The position numbers and the translations under genes are program-made. Below the pieces are notes generated by a model that worked only from the letters and a program-made list of their open reading frames with translations, was not told the DNA's origin and did no database searches. 45,530 bases of DNA, taken from Opitutaceae bacterium (GTDB lineage Bacteria > Verrucomicrobiota > Verrucomicrobiia > Opitutales > Opitutaceae). This document shows positions 34,894 through 44,086 of the stretch, in pieces; the first letter of the stretch is position 1; the number at the start of each line of letters is the position of its first letter. The stretch is from assembly GCA_003164715.1 (NCBI GenBank), contig PLTZ01000021.1, positions 29,051 through 74,580 of the forward strand, written 5' to 3'.

Positions 34894-36210
34894 TCAAGCC
34901 GTAGCGAGGAACCGCGCAATCCGCCTTTCGACCCTTTCGCGGCCGAGTACGCGCAGGAGTCCGTAGAAGCTAGGCCCCACCGCCGTTCCCGAGAGGGCGA
35001 GCCTTGCGGGGTGGATGTAGTCCCCCGTTCCCGCCGCGTGCTGGGCGGCGAGCCCCTGGATGAGCGCCTCGAGCGTTGTGTCGCTTGAGAAGTCCGCCTG
35101 GGGGAGTGCCGCAAGCAGCTCGCCAAGACGCGCCTTCGGGTCGCCCTTCGAGAAGACCTTCTCCCTCGCCTTGGGGTCGATCGCGTACTCGTCGCTGAAG
35201 AAGTAGCCGATGAACCCGGGCAGGTCCTCGACCGCCCGCACCTTGGGCTGGCAGAGCGCGATCACCTCGCGTAGGTAGGCCTCTTCCGGCTCGGCGCCCG
35301 CGAAGTAGTTTCGCGACTTGAGGTAGTCCCGCGCAAAGCTGAAGCATTTCCCGGGGTCCATCTCGTGCAGGTAGACCATGTTCATGTGGGCCAGCTTCTT
35401 CTCGTCAAAGCGGGCGTTGCTCTGGTTCACCCCGGGCAGGTCAAAGAGGCGCACGATCTCGGCGAGGGGCAGCTTCTCGCGGTCGTCCTTCGGCGACCAT
35501 CCTAGGAGGCAGAGGAAGTTGACGAGGGCCTCCGGCAGGAAGCCCCGCTTCTGGTACTCCTCGACGAGGGCGCCCTGGTCCCGCTTCGACATCTTGCCGG
35601 GACCGTTCTGCTTAAGGATGAGCGGAATGTGGGCGTAGGTCGGAAGCGGCGCCCCAAACGCCTTGAAGAGCTCCGTGTGCTTGCTCGTGTTCGAGAGGTG
35701 GTCCTCGCCCCGGATCACATGGGTCACCTTCATCGCGATGTCGTCGACGACGTTCACGAAATGGAAGACCGGGTTGCCGTCGGAGCGCACGATGACGAAG
35801 TCCTTCTCCTCGGTCCGCTCGACCCTGCCGCGGATCGCGTCCTCGATCACCTGCGGCTCGCCCGAGATCCTGAAGTACAGGGCGCCGTCCTTCTCGTAGG
35901 TGCGCCCAGAGGCCTTCAGCCTCTCCAGGTACTCCTTGTAGACGGAGGCCCGCTCGCTCTGGCGGTAGGGGCCAAAGTCGCCGCCCTTGCCCGGGCCCTC
36001 GTCCCAGTCCAGTCCCAGCCAGCGAAGGCTGTCGTAGATCAGCCGCAGGAACTCGTCGCTATTGCGCGTCTGGTCCGTGTCCTCGACCCTGAGGATGAAG
36101 ACGCCCCCGTTGTGCCGGGCGTAGAGCCAGTTGAAGAGGGCGGTCCTGGCGCTTCCGATATGGAAGAAGCCCGTGGGACTGGGGGCGAAGCGGACGCGGA
36201 CCTGGGGCAT
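34894..36210 (-). CDS. gltX: Glutamyl-tRNA synthetase
   Basis: Class I aminoacyl-tRNA synthetase charging tRNA-Glu, 438 aa. The HIGH-type motif is in [20 protein letters not shown] and the KMSKR loop in [14 protein letters not shown], and the RVEDTDQTR signature is complete. It is somewhat shorter than the usual 460-500 aa, mainly in the C-terminal anticodon-binding part, which ends [18 protein letters not shown]. The start is ATG 36210, where homology begins; the frame is open another 73 codons upstream without protein-like content. Divergent from the M14 peptidase gene, with 58 bases between the start codons. Confidence 0.95.
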   Translation of the reverse strand: MPQVRVRFAPSPTGFFHIGSARTALFNWLYARHNGGVFILRVEDTDQTRNSDEFLRLIYDSLRWLGLDWDEGPGKGGDFGPYRQSERASVYKEYLERLKASGRTYEKDGALYFRISGEPQVIEDAIRGRVERTEEKDFVIVRSDGNPVFHFVNVVDDIAMKVTHVIRGEDHLSNTSKHTELFKAFGAPLPTYAHIPLILKQNGPGKMSKRDQGALVEEYQKRGFLPEALVNFLCLLGWSPKDDREKLPLAEIVRLFDLPGVNQSNARFDEKKLAHMNMVYLHEMDPGKCFSFARDYLKSRNYFAGAEPEEAYLREVIALCQPKVRAVEDLPGFIGYFFSDEYAIDPKAREKVFSKGDPKARLGELLAALPQADFSSDTTLEALIQGLAAQHAAGTGDYIHPARLALSGTAVGPSFYGLLRVLGRERVERRIARFLATA

Positions 36211-36268
36211 GGAGGGGAGTGTGGTTTGCGGCTTGTGATTCGGGCGAAGGGCAAGCAAGAACCAACCC

Positions 36269-37030
36269 ATGTCCCCTGTCAAAGCCGCACCCTTCGATCC
36301 CGCCGCCCTCGCGGCCCGGTTCGAAGGCGCCGGGGCCAAGGCCGGGTTCAGGACCGAGGTGTTCGGCTCCGCGGACAATTGCCCCCTCTTCGCGCTGACG
36401 AAGCGCACACCGGGGCCGCGGCCCCGCATCTACCTGTCCGCCGGCAGCCACGGGGACGAGCCCGCCCCGCCCCGGGCGCTCCTCGCCCTTCTCGAATCGG
36501 GCGCCCTGGATGCGAGGGCAGTCTGGTTCCTCTGCCCGATCCTCAATCCCGACGGCCTCTCGCGGGGGACCCGCGAGAACGCCGGGGGGCTGGACCTCAA
36601 CAGGGATTACCGCCACCTGAATTCGCCCGAGGTCCGTGCGCATGTCGGCTGGCTCCGGCGCCAGCCGAACTTCGACCTCGCGGTCTGCGTCCACGAGGAC
36701 TGGGAGTCCAAGGGGTTCTATCTCTACGAGCTCAATCCCGACAAGCGGCCGAGCCTCGCCGAGGCCCTGACCGCCGCGGCGGCCAGGGTTTGTCCGATTG
36801 ACATGAGCCCCGAGATCGAGGGCCGCGAGGCGAAGGCGGGGATCATCCGCCCCCTCTTCGACCCGCCGAGCCGCGAGAAATGGCCCGAATCGATCTACCT
36901 GCAGGTGAACCACACGCGCCTCTCCTATACGATCGAGACGCCGTCGTCCCTCCCGCTCGAGACCCGCGTCGAGGCGCTGCGGGCGGTCCTCGGCAAGGCG
37001 ATCGACCTGGCCGTCCGGGCCAAGCGCTGA
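36269..37030 (+). CDS. M14-family zinc peptidase / amidase
   Basis: 253-aa cytoplasmic carboxypeptidase-fold enzyme. Zinc ligands are H61 and E64 in [10 protein letters not shown] and H142 in VCVHEDWE; N111-R112 (LDLNRDYR) bind the substrate carboxylate; E223 (SYTIETPSS) is the catalytic glutamate. The compact size and HGDE motif resemble murein tripeptide amidase MpaA or succinylglutamate desuccinylase-like members rather than digestive carboxypeptidases; a role in cell-wall peptide recycling is possible. It converges on the pseudouridine synthase gene with no intergenic bases. Confidence 0.86.
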   Translation: MSPVKAAPFDPAALAARFEGAGAKAGFRTEVFGSADNCPLFALTKRTPGPRPRIYLSAGSHGDEPAPPRALLALLESGALDARAVWFLCPILNPDGLSRGTRENAGGLDLNRDYRHLNSPEVRAHVGWLRRQPNFDLAVCVHEDWESKGFYLYELNPDKRPSLAEALTAAAARVCPIDMSPEIEGREAKAGIIRPLFDPPSREKWPESIYLQVNHTRLSYTIETPSSLPLETRVEALRAVLGKAIDLAVRAKR

Positions 37031-37852
37031 TTAGGCGGCCGGAGCCGTGGCCCTCCCCGCGTCCAGGCCGTGGAGCGCGCAGAAGCCGGCCATGTCCGCA
37101 GGCAGCGGCGCCTCGAAGACAAAGGGCTGCCCCGCGCCCCTGAGGTCAATCCGCGCGCAGTGCAGCGCCTGGCGCGGGAGCAGGAGGCGGCGGGCGAGCT
37201 CCGGCGTCCATCCCCCGTCCACAAACTCGATGTAGAGCCGGGCGTCCGGCCCGTAGATCTTGTCGCCGACGACGCAGTGCCCGAGCCACTGGGCGTGGGC
37301 GCGGATCTGGTGCTTGCGGCCGGTCTCGGTCCGGACCCTCGCGAGCGTGAAGCCCCCGCCGCTTGCGAGCGGCTCGAACCGGGTGACCGACGGCTGGCCG
37401 TCCGCCCGGACGGCCGACTTCATGAAGACGGGGCTCGCCGTGTCGGCGCCGAGCGGCTGGTCGACCGTCACCGGCGCGGCGAGCACGCCCGTGAGGATCG
37501 CAAGGTAGGTCTTCCCCACCCGCCTGTCCTGCATCGCCGTCTGCAGGACGCTCGCCATCCGGGGCTCCTTCGCGAGAACGACCACCCCGCTCGTCTCGCG
37601 GTCGAGCCTGAAGACCAGGTGGGTCCGCTCGAGCCTGAAGTGCTCCCGCGCAGCCCCGACCAGGCTCGACCATGGGCCGTGCTTCGAGGGGTGGCACACG
37701 ACATCGCCCGGCTTGTTGATGGCCAGGATCCGCTCGTCCTCGTGGATCACCCACGAGGCGAGTTCCCCCGGGGTGATCATACGGGCCGGCCCCTGCAAGA
37801 GGCGCCTTGGCCAGGCAGAGGCCCGCGGACCCGCGTATCCGGGCTCGGTCAC
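37031..37852 (-). CDS. RluA-family pseudouridine synthase
   Basis: 273 aa, converts uridine to pseudouridine in rRNA or tRNA. The catalytic Asp is D84 in FRLDRETSGVVVLAK; most RluA proteins have His at the first position of that motif, here Phe. It also shows INKPGDVVCHPS and GRKHQIRAH. There is no S4 domain. The start is uncertain: GTG 37852 gives a GTGA overlap with the SDR gene upstream, a junction style frequent in this genome, while ATG 37780 gives a 249-aa protein starting just before the conserved domain. The RNA target cannot be predicted. Confidence 0.88.
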   Translation of the reverse strand: MTEPGYAGPRASAWPRRLLQGPARMITPGELASWVIHEDERILAINKPGDVVCHPSKHGPWSSLVGAAREHFRLERTHLVFRLDRETSGVVVLAKEPRMASVLQTAMQDRRVGKTYLAILTGVLAAPVTVDQPLGADTASPVFMKSAVRADGQPSVTRFEPLASGGGFTLARVRTETGRKHQIRAHAQWLGHCVVGDKIYGPDARLYIEFVDGGWTPELARRLLLPRQALHCARIDLRGAGQPFVFEAPLPADMAGFCALHGLDAGRATAPAA

Positions 37853-38667
37853 TTCTTCACCCGCTTCAGCCGCCAGCGCGCGAGCGCAAGGGCGGCCATC
37901 CTGGACACGAAAGGCTTGGGGAGCTTCGACGAGACCGCCGTTTGCAGCTTGTTCTTCCAGCCGCTGACGACCAAGGGCTTGCCCGCCGCCAGGGCCCGCA
38001 GCGCGGCCAAGACGACCTGCTCGCTCGTCTCCCCGAACATGCCCGGCACGGAGCCCTTCTCGAGGCCCGCGCGCATGAAGAAGTCGGTCGACGTGGGCCC
38101 TGGGCAGAGTGCCAGTGCCCGCACCCCCGAGCCGCGGAGTTCCTCGTTAAGCGCCAGGCTCCAGTGGAGGACAAACGCCTTGCTCGCGCCGTAGGCGGCG
38201 AGGTACGGGGTCGGCTGGAACGCGGCCGTGGACGCCACTGTGACGATGGCCCCCCCGCGGGCCTTGAGGGTCGGCAGGAGGGCGCCCGTCAGGTGGAGCA
38301 CGGCCCGCACATTCAGGTCGACCATCTCAAGCTGCTCTTTCGTTGCGGGTTCGGGAAAGCTGCCGTAGAGGCCGAAACCGCTGTTGTTGACGAGCAGGAT
38401 CCCCCCCTTCGGGGCGTCCACCGCGAGGAAGTCCATCACCTGTACGAGGGCGCGCGAAACCTGCGCCGAATCCGACAGATCGCACGCGACATGGCGCAGC
38501 TTAAGCTTTGGAATATTTATGACAGGGTCGCGCCGAGAGAGGTTGCAAAACGCCAAGTCCGGGCGGAGCTTCGCGCAGAGCTCGATGAAAGATTTTCCAA
38601 TACCGGAAGATCCGCCGGTGATGATCACCGCTGAGAGGTTCTTAAGGGCGGATTCGGGCGATGGCAT
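37849..38667 (-). CDS. Short-chain dehydrogenase/reductase
   Basis: 272-aa SDR: cofactor motif TGGSSGIG (17-24), NNSG (94-97, Ser for the usual Ala), catalytic S146, Y159 and K163 (YGASK). The LCPGPTSTDFF stretch after the active site is typical of the DltE/'SDR family NAD(P)-dependent' group that acts on acyl or lipid-like substrates. The C-terminal ~35 residues are Lys/Arg-rich and might touch membrane or RNA. It is translationally coupled to the pseudouridine synthase by a four-base overlap. Divergent from the hibernation factor gene, 77 bases away. Confidence 0.88.
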   Translation of the reverse strand: MPSPESALKNLSAVIITGGSSGIGKSFIELCAKLRPDLAFCNLSRRDPVINIPKLKLRHVACDLSDSAQVSRALVQVMDFLAVDAPKGGILLVNNSGFGLYGSFPEPATKEQLEMVDLNVRAVLHLTGALLPTLKARGGAIVTVASTAAFQPTPYLAAYGASKAFVLHWSLALNEELRGSGVRALALCPGPTSTDFFMRAGLEKGSVPGMFGETSEQVVLAALRALAAGKPLVVSGWKNKLQTAVSSKLPKPFVSRMAALALARWRLKRVKK

Positions 38668-38744
38668 TGGAAACGAGCGGGTTTATTTCGCAGCCGGTAC
38701 TTGTTCCGGCCGCGCAGGGCACAACCAAAAACAAAGCCACAGAC

Positions 38745-39116
38745 ATGAACAGACAAAATCGTCAGGAACTGATCGTTTCGGGAATACACCTCGAACTCAC
38801 TCCATCGCTGAAAATCTTTGTGAACGAGAAATCCGACCGATTGTTCCGACACGAGGAGCGCATCCTGCGGCTGCGTGTGGAGTTGGAGTGTGACCGAAAG
38901 GAGAAGTTCGGGACCCGGTTCAAGGCGAAGGGCCATGTGACGATCCACGGACCGGGCCTGGACGCCAGCGTCGAGTCCGACGAGTGCCACAAGGCGGTCT
39001 CCCTGCTTGTCGACAAGCTGGACCGGATGCTATGCCGCCGGGCGCAGATGTTCAAAGTCAAGCGGCACTACCTTCACGGGGTCGAGTTCGACGCGGCGCT
39101 GCCGAAGGCGGGCTAA
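38745..39116 (+). CDS. hpf: Ribosome hibernation promoting factor, short form
   Basis: 123-aa HPF/RaiA-type protein that binds the small ribosomal subunit in stationary phase. The opening ELIVSGIHLELTPSLKIFVNEK, the RLRVELECDRKE strand and the HKAVSLLVDKLDRML helix are the standard fold. Its length fits short HPF without the C-terminal dimerisation domain of long HPF. ATG 38745 is the start; an in-frame ATG at 38661 would add an unrelated N-terminus. It converges on the gene at 39119 with two bases between. Confidence 0.9.
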   Translation: MNRQNRQELIVSGIHLELTPSLKIFVNEKSDRLFRHEERILRLRVELECDRKEKFGTRFKAKGHVTIHGPGLDASVESDECHKAVSLLVDKLDRMLCRRAQMFKVKRHYLHGVEFDAALPKAG

Positions 39117-39118
39117 CC

Positions 39119-39784
39119 TCACCAGCGGACCTCGGCCGCCAGGCCGAGTTTCGCAACAAGCTCGGCTGGCGGCCCGTCGAAATGGGCGAGCGGCACGTTG
39201 CCGACGTAGCCGAGGTCCCTCATCCCCGCGGGCGTCGTGTAGAAGCCGCCGCACGCGAGGTCCCTGAAGCGCCTGAGGAAGCTCGAGGCCGCGGAGGGCT
39301 CCGAGCCCTCGGCCGGAGCGCGGGCCATTTCCTCGCAGAGCGCCAGGCGCTCCGCGCCGCTCGAGTCGGCGAACCCCGAGCCGAAGCGCCTCCTCGACTC
39401 CGCCTCGAGCCACGCCAGGCCCTCGATGACCGGCCTCCTGTCCGCGGCCGTCATCGGGTACGGCGCGCTGATCCACTCGTCGATGAAGTCCTGGACCCCG
39501 AGCGCCGACGCGCTCGGGCAGTCCCCCTCGACCGGCAGGATCATGTCGCAGAGGGCGGCGGCCTCGCGGCGCTCGGCGTCCGTGAAGGTGAGGGGCCAGT
39601 ACTCCCCGGGCTTGTGGGCCTTCACGAGGTCCGGATCCACGCCGTAGCCCTGCCGCGCGGCGGCCGGGGCCGGCGCGGCCGCCCCAAGGGCCATGCGGTC
39701 GGCCAGGAGCGCGCCCGCGCCCGCGGCGAGCATCCACTTGATCGCAAGGCGCCGGTCGATACGCGGGGGGAGCTCGGGGGTCAT
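39119..39784 (-). CDS. Gluconate 2-dehydrogenase subunit 3-like protein, Tat-exported
   Basis: 221 aa with a twin-arginine type N-terminus (DRRLAIKWMLAAGAGALLADRMALG), so it is exported folded. The mature part (LTFTDAERREAAALCDMILPVEGDCPSA... region) matches the gluconate 2-dehydrogenase subunit 3 family, the small partner of membrane GMC-type dehydrogenases. It starts nine bases after the GMC oxidoreductase gene on the same strand. In this family the small subunit carries the Tat signal for the pair. No cytochrome subunit gene accompanies them here. Confidence 0.88.
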   Translation of the reverse strand: MTPELPPRIDRRLAIKWMLAAGAGALLADRMALGAAAPAPAAARQGYGVDPDLVKAHKPGEYWPLTFTDAERREAAALCDMILPVEGDCPSASALGVQDFIDEWISAPYPMTAADRRPVIEGLAWLEAESRRRFGSGFADSSGAERLALCEEMARAPAEGSEPSAASSFLRRFRDLACGGFYTTPAGMRDLGYVGNVPLAHFDGPPAELVAKLGLAAEVRW

Positions 39785-39793
39785 CGTTGTCGC

Positions 39794-41593
39794 TTAAAGG
39801 TTGCCCCGGCGCATCTCATCCAGGATGCGGTCGGCGGTGCGCCACGCGAGCGCCATGATCGTGAGCGTCGGGTTCTTGTCGGCGTTCGAGGCGAAGACCG
39901 CTCCGTCGGCGATGAAGACGTTCTTCACGTCCCAGGTCTGCGCCCAGGAATTCGTGACCGAGCGCGCCGCGTCGGAGCCCATGACGGCGCCCCCCACCTC
40001 GTGGATCACGAAGCCGCCGTTCAAGATCGCCTTCGTCCCGTCGGGGTCGGGCCTGCGCGCGTTCGTGCCGCCCATGGCCTCGATCCAGTCGGCGAACGTC
40101 CGCTGCATGTGCGCGACCTGGCGGATCTCGTGCTCGGACCACTTCCAGTGGAAGCGCAGGACGGGGACCCCCCACTTGTCGACCACCGCGGGGTCCAGAT
40201 CGCAGAACGAGTCCGCGTTCGGGATCATCTCGCCGCGGCCCGTGAACGTGACCTGGGAGCCGTAGTAGCGCCGGGCCTCCTCCTTCATCCGGGGCCCGAA
40301 GCTCGTCCGCCCGTCCGCGTCCGGCAGGTAGGGCGCGCCGCCCGGCATCCCCTTGCCCGTCCCGAATTCCACGTGGTAGCCGCGCGCGAAGCCGAGCTTG
40401 CCGGCGCGCTGCTCCTTGTAGAGCCACCAGGGCGCGTAGACGTGAAGGCCCCCCGCGCCGTCCTCGTTGTGCGCCGGAAGGTTCTCAAGGAGCGGGATCT
40501 GGCCTCCCCAGCTGGCCCCGACCGTGTCCATGATGTATTTGCCGAGCAGGCCGCTCGAGTTGCCGAGGCCGTTCGGGAACTGGCTGCTCCTGGAATTGAG
40601 CATGAGGCGCACGGTCTCGCACGCGCTTGCCGCGAGGACCACCACCCTCGCCTTCGCGTGGTGCTCCCGGCCGGTCGCCTTGTCGATGTAGGTGACCCCG
40701 GTCGCGTTGCCCGAAGGGCCGACCGTGACCTCGCGCGCCATTCCGTTGACGACGAGGTCGAGGTTGCCGCTCGCCAAGGCCGGCGGCAGGTGCACGGTCG
40801 TCGACTGGTAGTTCGCGCGAATGGAGCAGCCCCGCCCGCACGAGGTGGCCCAGAAGCACGCGGCCCTGCTTTGCATGTCCTCGGCGAGGATGCGCTGGGC
40901 CTTGGCGTTACCGGGATGGAGCCTGGCGGGGAGCGTCTTGTGGTCGAGCGGCCGCGTGAGGACGGCCCGCCGCACGGGGATGACGGGGATCCCGAGCGTG
41001 CGGCCCCGCTGGCGGGCCAGGAGTTCGCCGATCCTCGCCTTCGGCGGCGGCAGGAGGCACCCCTCCGGAGAGTCGGGCGTGTTTTCAAGTCCGTCGTTCG
41101 TCCCGTAGACGCCGACGAGCATCTCGACCTTGTCGTAGTAGGGGGCCACGTCCTCGTAGGAGATCGGCCAGTCGAGCCCCAAGCCGTCGCGGCTCCGCGG
41201 CTTGAAGTCGTAGGGACCGTTTCGAAGCGCGATCCGGCCCCAGTGGTTCGTCCTGCCGCCGAGCATCCTCGCCCGGTACCACTTGAACTGGCGGCCCTCC
41301 TCCGCCGCGGCGTTCGTGTAGGGCTCCCCGGGGACTGTCCAGCCGCCTCCGGCTGTGGCGTCGAAGAAGCCGAAATACTTGTCCGGGGTGGCGACCCCGC
41401 GAAGCGGCGCCGTGTCGGGGGTCTGGAACATCGGCGTCTCGCTCCCCGGGTCGTAGTTGCGCCCCGCCTCGAGCATGAGGACCCGGGCGCCGTCCATCGT
41501 CAGCGTGTAGGCCGCCTGCCCCCCGGCCGCCCCGGATCCTACGACGATCACGTCGTAAGCTTCCGCGGCCGATGAGGGGGTGACATACGCCAT
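39794..41593 (-). CDS. GMC-family FAD-dependent oxidoreductase
   Basis: 599-aa flavoenzyme of the glucose-methanol-choline family, the catalytic partner of the subunit-3-like protein. Rossmann motif GSGAAGG (19-25), an acidic end at strand 2 (LMLEAGRNY), the GGRTNHWGR flavin loop, and the active-site pair H531 (IHEVGGAVMG) and N574 (KNPTLTIMA). It should oxidise a sugar or polyol in the periplasm, exported by hitch-hiking on the Tat signal of its partner because it has none of its own. ATG 41593 is chosen; upstream frame (to 41725) runs into the divergent receptor gene. Substrate unknown. Confidence 0.9.
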   Translation of the reverse strand: MAYVTPSSAAEAYDVIVVGSGAAGGQAAYTLTMDGARVLMLEAGRNYDPGSETPMFQTPDTAPLRGVATPDKYFGFFDATAGGGWTVPGEPYTNAAAEEGRQFKWYRARMLGGRTNHWGRIALRNGPYDFKPRSRDGLGLDWPISYEDVAPYYDKVEMLVGVYGTNDGLENTPDSPEGCLLPPPKARIGELLARQRGRTLGIPVIPVRRAVLTRPLDHKTLPARLHPGNAKAQRILAEDMQSRAACFWATSCGRGCSIRANYQSTTVHLPPALASGNLDLVVNGMAREVTVGPSGNATGVTYIDKATGREHHAKARVVVLAASACETVRLMLNSRSSQFPNGLGNSSGLLGKYIMDTVGASWGGQIPLLENLPAHNEDGAGGLHVYAPWWLYKEQRAGKLGFARGYHVEFGTGKGMPGGAPYLPDADGRTSFGPRMKEEARRYYGSQVTFTGRGEMIPNADSFCDLDPAVVDKWGVPVLRFHWKWSEHEIRQVAHMQRTFADWIEAMGGTNARRPDPDGTKAILNGGFVIHEVGGAVMGSDAARSVTNSWAQTWDVKNVFIADGAVFASNADKNPTLTIMALAWRTADRILDEMRRGNL

Positions 41594-41706
41594 GGGGTGT
41601 TCCTTCGCGGCCGCATACCAAACGGGGATTCCCGCCAATGTCCACTCCCGGAGTTGGAAGACCAAGGTGTTGATTGTCTCCGGACTTGCGCCAAAGTCCC
41701 CAGCCC

Positions 41707-43770
41707 GTGCGTTCCCTAAAGGCATTAGCCGCCCTGGCCGTCCTGTCCCCCGCCTTCGGGCAGGTCCAGGTCATGGACCCGCTCACCGTGAGCGCAACCC
41801 GCGCCCCCGAGCCGCAGTCTCAAGTGCCGTTCACGGTGGAGGTCCTCCCCGCCGACGCGTTCGCGGACGGCGCGTCGCCCACCGTGGACGACGCGCTCCG
41901 GGGCCTCGCCGACTTCAGCCTCTTCCGGCGCAACGACAGCGTTACGGCGAACCCGACCTCGCAGGGCGTCTCGCTCCGCGGACTTGGCCCAAGCGGCGCC
42001 AGCCGCTCGCTCGTCCTCCTGGACGGCGTCCCGCTGAACGATCCCTTCGGGGGATGGGTCCCGTGGAGTTCCGTGCCCGTCGACTCGCTCGGGGGCGCGG
42101 AGGTCGTGCCCGGGGGCGGGGCCTCGGCCTGGGGAAACGAGGCCCTGTCGGGCGTCATCCAGCTCTTCTCGGCGCGGCCGCTCCCCGGGGAAGGCGCCTT
42201 TGCTGTGGACGTGGCCGACTTCGGAACAAGGAGCGCGGAAGTCTCGCAGGCCGTGACCGCGGGCCCGGGGACCCTCGAAATCCGGGGCCAGGATTTCGCG
42301 ACGGACGGGATCGTCCTCGTGGCCCCTGAGGGCCGGGGCCCCATCGACGTCGCCGCCGCGAGCCGCCACAACCTCGAGTCGGCCCGCTGGTCGGGGGACA
42401 TAGGGGACGGCGTGACCGCCACGGTCACGCTCCGGCGTTTCGAGGAGTGGCGCGACAACGGGACCCCCTACCAGCAGAACGGACTCCGGCAGCTTCTGGC
42501 TTCCGTGACCCTGTCCGGACGGGCGACCCCCGGCGAGGCCTGGTCCGCGACCGCTTACCTGCAGGGGCAGAGTTCCTGGCAGACCTTCAGCTCGGTCAAC
42601 TCTACCCGCTCGTCCGAAACGCCGGCAAGCGACCAGTTCGACGTGCCCGCGACCGCGGCTGGCATTGCCGGCTCGTCCACGTGGAGGGACGCGGCAGGCG
42701 CCTCGACGACCGTGGGCGCCGACATCCGGGACGTCCGCGGCGAGACGCGCGAGGACTTCCTGTACTCGAGGGGCGCCTACACCGAGCAGCGCTTCGCCGG
42801 CGGCCGCCAGACCCTTGCCGGGCTCTTCGCCGAGCGAAGCCAGCCGCTCGGGGCCGACGCCCACGCGACGGCCGGGGTGCGCCTCGACCGCTCGGAGGAC
42901 AGCGACGGCCACCTGCGAAACGTCGCCCTGTCGACCGGCGCCCTCCTCCAGGGCGACGCCTACCCCACGAGGACGGGCACGGAGCTTAGCCCGGGCGCCG
43001 GGATCGCGTGGCAGGCGGCTCGCGAGCTTGAGCTGCACCTCTCGGGCCAGCGCGCCTTCAGGCAGCCGACGCTAAACGAGCTCTACCGGCCCTTCCGCCA
43101 GGGGACGACGACCACGCTCTCCAACCCGGAGCTCTCCACCGAGCACGCGGACTCCGCCGAGATCGGCGCCACGTGGAAGCACGGGGGCCTGAGCGCCACG
43201 GCGACCGCCTTCGCGGCGCGCCTCGACGACGCCGTCGCCAACGTCACCCTGGCGCAGGGGCCCGGCACCTTCCCGCTCTTCGGCGCGCTGGCCGCGGGCG
43301 CGGTCGGCCAGGAAAGGCTGAACCTGGGCCGTGTCGACACCCGGGGCCTTCAGCTCGGGGTGGACTGGAAGCTCTCCGACACCCTGAGCCTCGAGCTTTC
43401 GGCCATCGACGAGGAGGCCACGGTCGGCGCGGCCTCGGTCGCCCCGGGCCTCGTCGGCAAGACGCTCCCCGAGGTGCCGCGCACCAGCGCCTCCCTCGGC
43501 CTCGCGTGGCGCCCGACCCAAAGGCTCCAAATCGAGGGGCGCGTCCGGCGGACCGGCTCGCAGTTCGATGACGACCAGAACCTGCTCCCGCTCGCCGCGG
43601 CCACGGTGGCCGACGTTTCGCTTCGCCTGAGGCTCACGGAGCGGGCCGAGCTCTTCGCCGGCGCGCAGAACCTGGGGAGCGCCCGGGTGGAGACCGCGCA
43701 CAGCGCGCTCGGCGTCTACAACCTGGCCCCCCCGAGGACCGCGGGCGCGGGAGCGCGGCTCAATTGGTGA
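41707..43770 (+). CDS. TonB-dependent outer-membrane receptor
   Basis: 687 aa from GTG 41707. Signal peptide RSLKALAALAVLSPAFGQ, then a TonB-box-like DPLTVSATR, a plug domain (about 45-150, GVSLRGLGPSGASRSLVLLDGVPLND... region) and a 22-strand type barrel, ending in the usual aromatic ARLNW. Plug and barrel resemble siderophore/vitamin B12 (BtuB-like) receptors; the ligand is not determinable. TTG codons at 41674 and 41686 are alternative starts, but the GTG best fits the signal peptide. Its start region faces that of the GMC gene (41593), so the two share a short divergent promoter region, which hints at co-regulation. Confidence 0.9.
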   Translation: MRSLKALAALAVLSPAFGQVQVMDPLTVSATRAPEPQSQVPFTVEVLPADAFADGASPTVDDALRGLADFSLFRRNDSVTANPTSQGVSLRGLGPSGASRSLVLLDGVPLNDPFGGWVPWSSVPVDSLGGAEVVPGGGASAWGNEALSGVIQLFSARPLPGEGAFAVDVADFGTRSAEVSQAVTAGPGTLEIRGQDFATDGIVLVAPEGRGPIDVAAASRHNLESARWSGDIGDGVTATVTLRRFEEWRDNGTPYQQNGLRQLLASVTLSGRATPGEAWSATAYLQGQSSWQTFSSVNSTRSSETPASDQFDVPATAAGIAGSSTWRDAAGASTTVGADIRDVRGETREDFLYSRGAYTEQRFAGGRQTLAGLFAERSQPLGADAHATAGVRLDRSEDSDGHLRNVALSTGALLQGDAYPTRTGTELSPGAGIAWQAARELELHLSGQRAFRQPTLNELYRPFRQGTTTTLSNPELSTEHADSAEIGATWKHGGLSATATAFAARLDDAVANVTLAQGPGTFPLFGALAAGAVGQERLNLGRVDTRGLQLGVDWKLSDTLSLELSAIDEEATVGAASVAPGLVGKTLPEVPRTSASLGLAWRPTQRLQIEGRVRRTGSQFDDDQNLLPLAAATVADVSLRLRLTERAELFAGAQNLGSARVETAHSALGVYNLAPPRTAGAGARLNW

Positions 43771-43789
43771 GCCCAATCGGCGGGTTTTT
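43757..43789 (+). terminator. Terminator candidate at the end of the TonB receptor gene
   Basis: Stem GGCTCA / TGAGCC (43757-43762 / 43768-43773) with a five-base loop spans the stop codon; a T5 run follows at 43785-43789. The gap of 11 bases between stem and T-run makes it imperfect. Confidence 0.45.
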
Positions 43790-43841
43790 AGCGGTCTGTT
43801 AAGGGGAGAAGTGAGCCTCTTAATCTTTTCTTTACGGTTTG

Positions 43842-43874
43842 GGCGGCCCTATTGACTGAGGGGTTTGGGCCGCC
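43842..43874. promoter_or_regulatory. Inverted repeat upstream of the kdp genes
   Basis: Perfect 8-bp arms GGCGGCCC (43842-43849) and GGGCCGCC (43867-43874) around 17 bases that include TTGACT. It lies about 90 bases before the first kdp-associated frame. It could be a regulator site or a leader hairpin; no KdpE site or c-di-AMP riboswitch core could be recognised. Confidence 0.35.
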
Positions 43875-43963
43875 GGTGCTACGATGGCCGGCGTGAACAC
43901 AGACTCCTTTTTCTCCGGCCCGCTCCCAACACGGCCACAGCCTATCGGCAGGGGGACACTCCT

Positions 43964-44050
43964 GTGAGCGACACGGCCTTCATCATCCTCTCGGTCGCCT
44001 TCTTTGTCCTCGCCGCGGCCTTCGCCTATTTCTGCGACAAGGTGCGCTAA
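43964..44050 (+). CDS. Small kdp-associated membrane peptide
   Basis: 28-aa peptide from GTG 43964: a single hydrophobic helix (AFIILSVAFFVLAAAFAYF) followed by CDKVR. An AGGGGG ribosome site lies about ten bases upstream. Similar tiny ORFs (one TM followed by a Cys and basic residues) occur upstream of kdpF/kdpA in several bacterial groups as I recall; they are usually unannotated. It is 36 bases ahead of kdpF and in line with the operon, so it may be an extra stabilising subunit of the pump. Confidence 0.65.
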   Translation: MSDTAFIILSVAFFVLAAAFAYFCDKVR

Positions 44051-44086
44051 GAAGGCGCCCTCCACGCTCCAACCCGCCCGCCACCC

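Noticed and set aside
43771-43963. c-di-AMP (ydaO-type) riboswitch in front of kdp
   Set aside because: The leader is short and I could not find the conserved core; only an 8-bp inverted repeat is evident.
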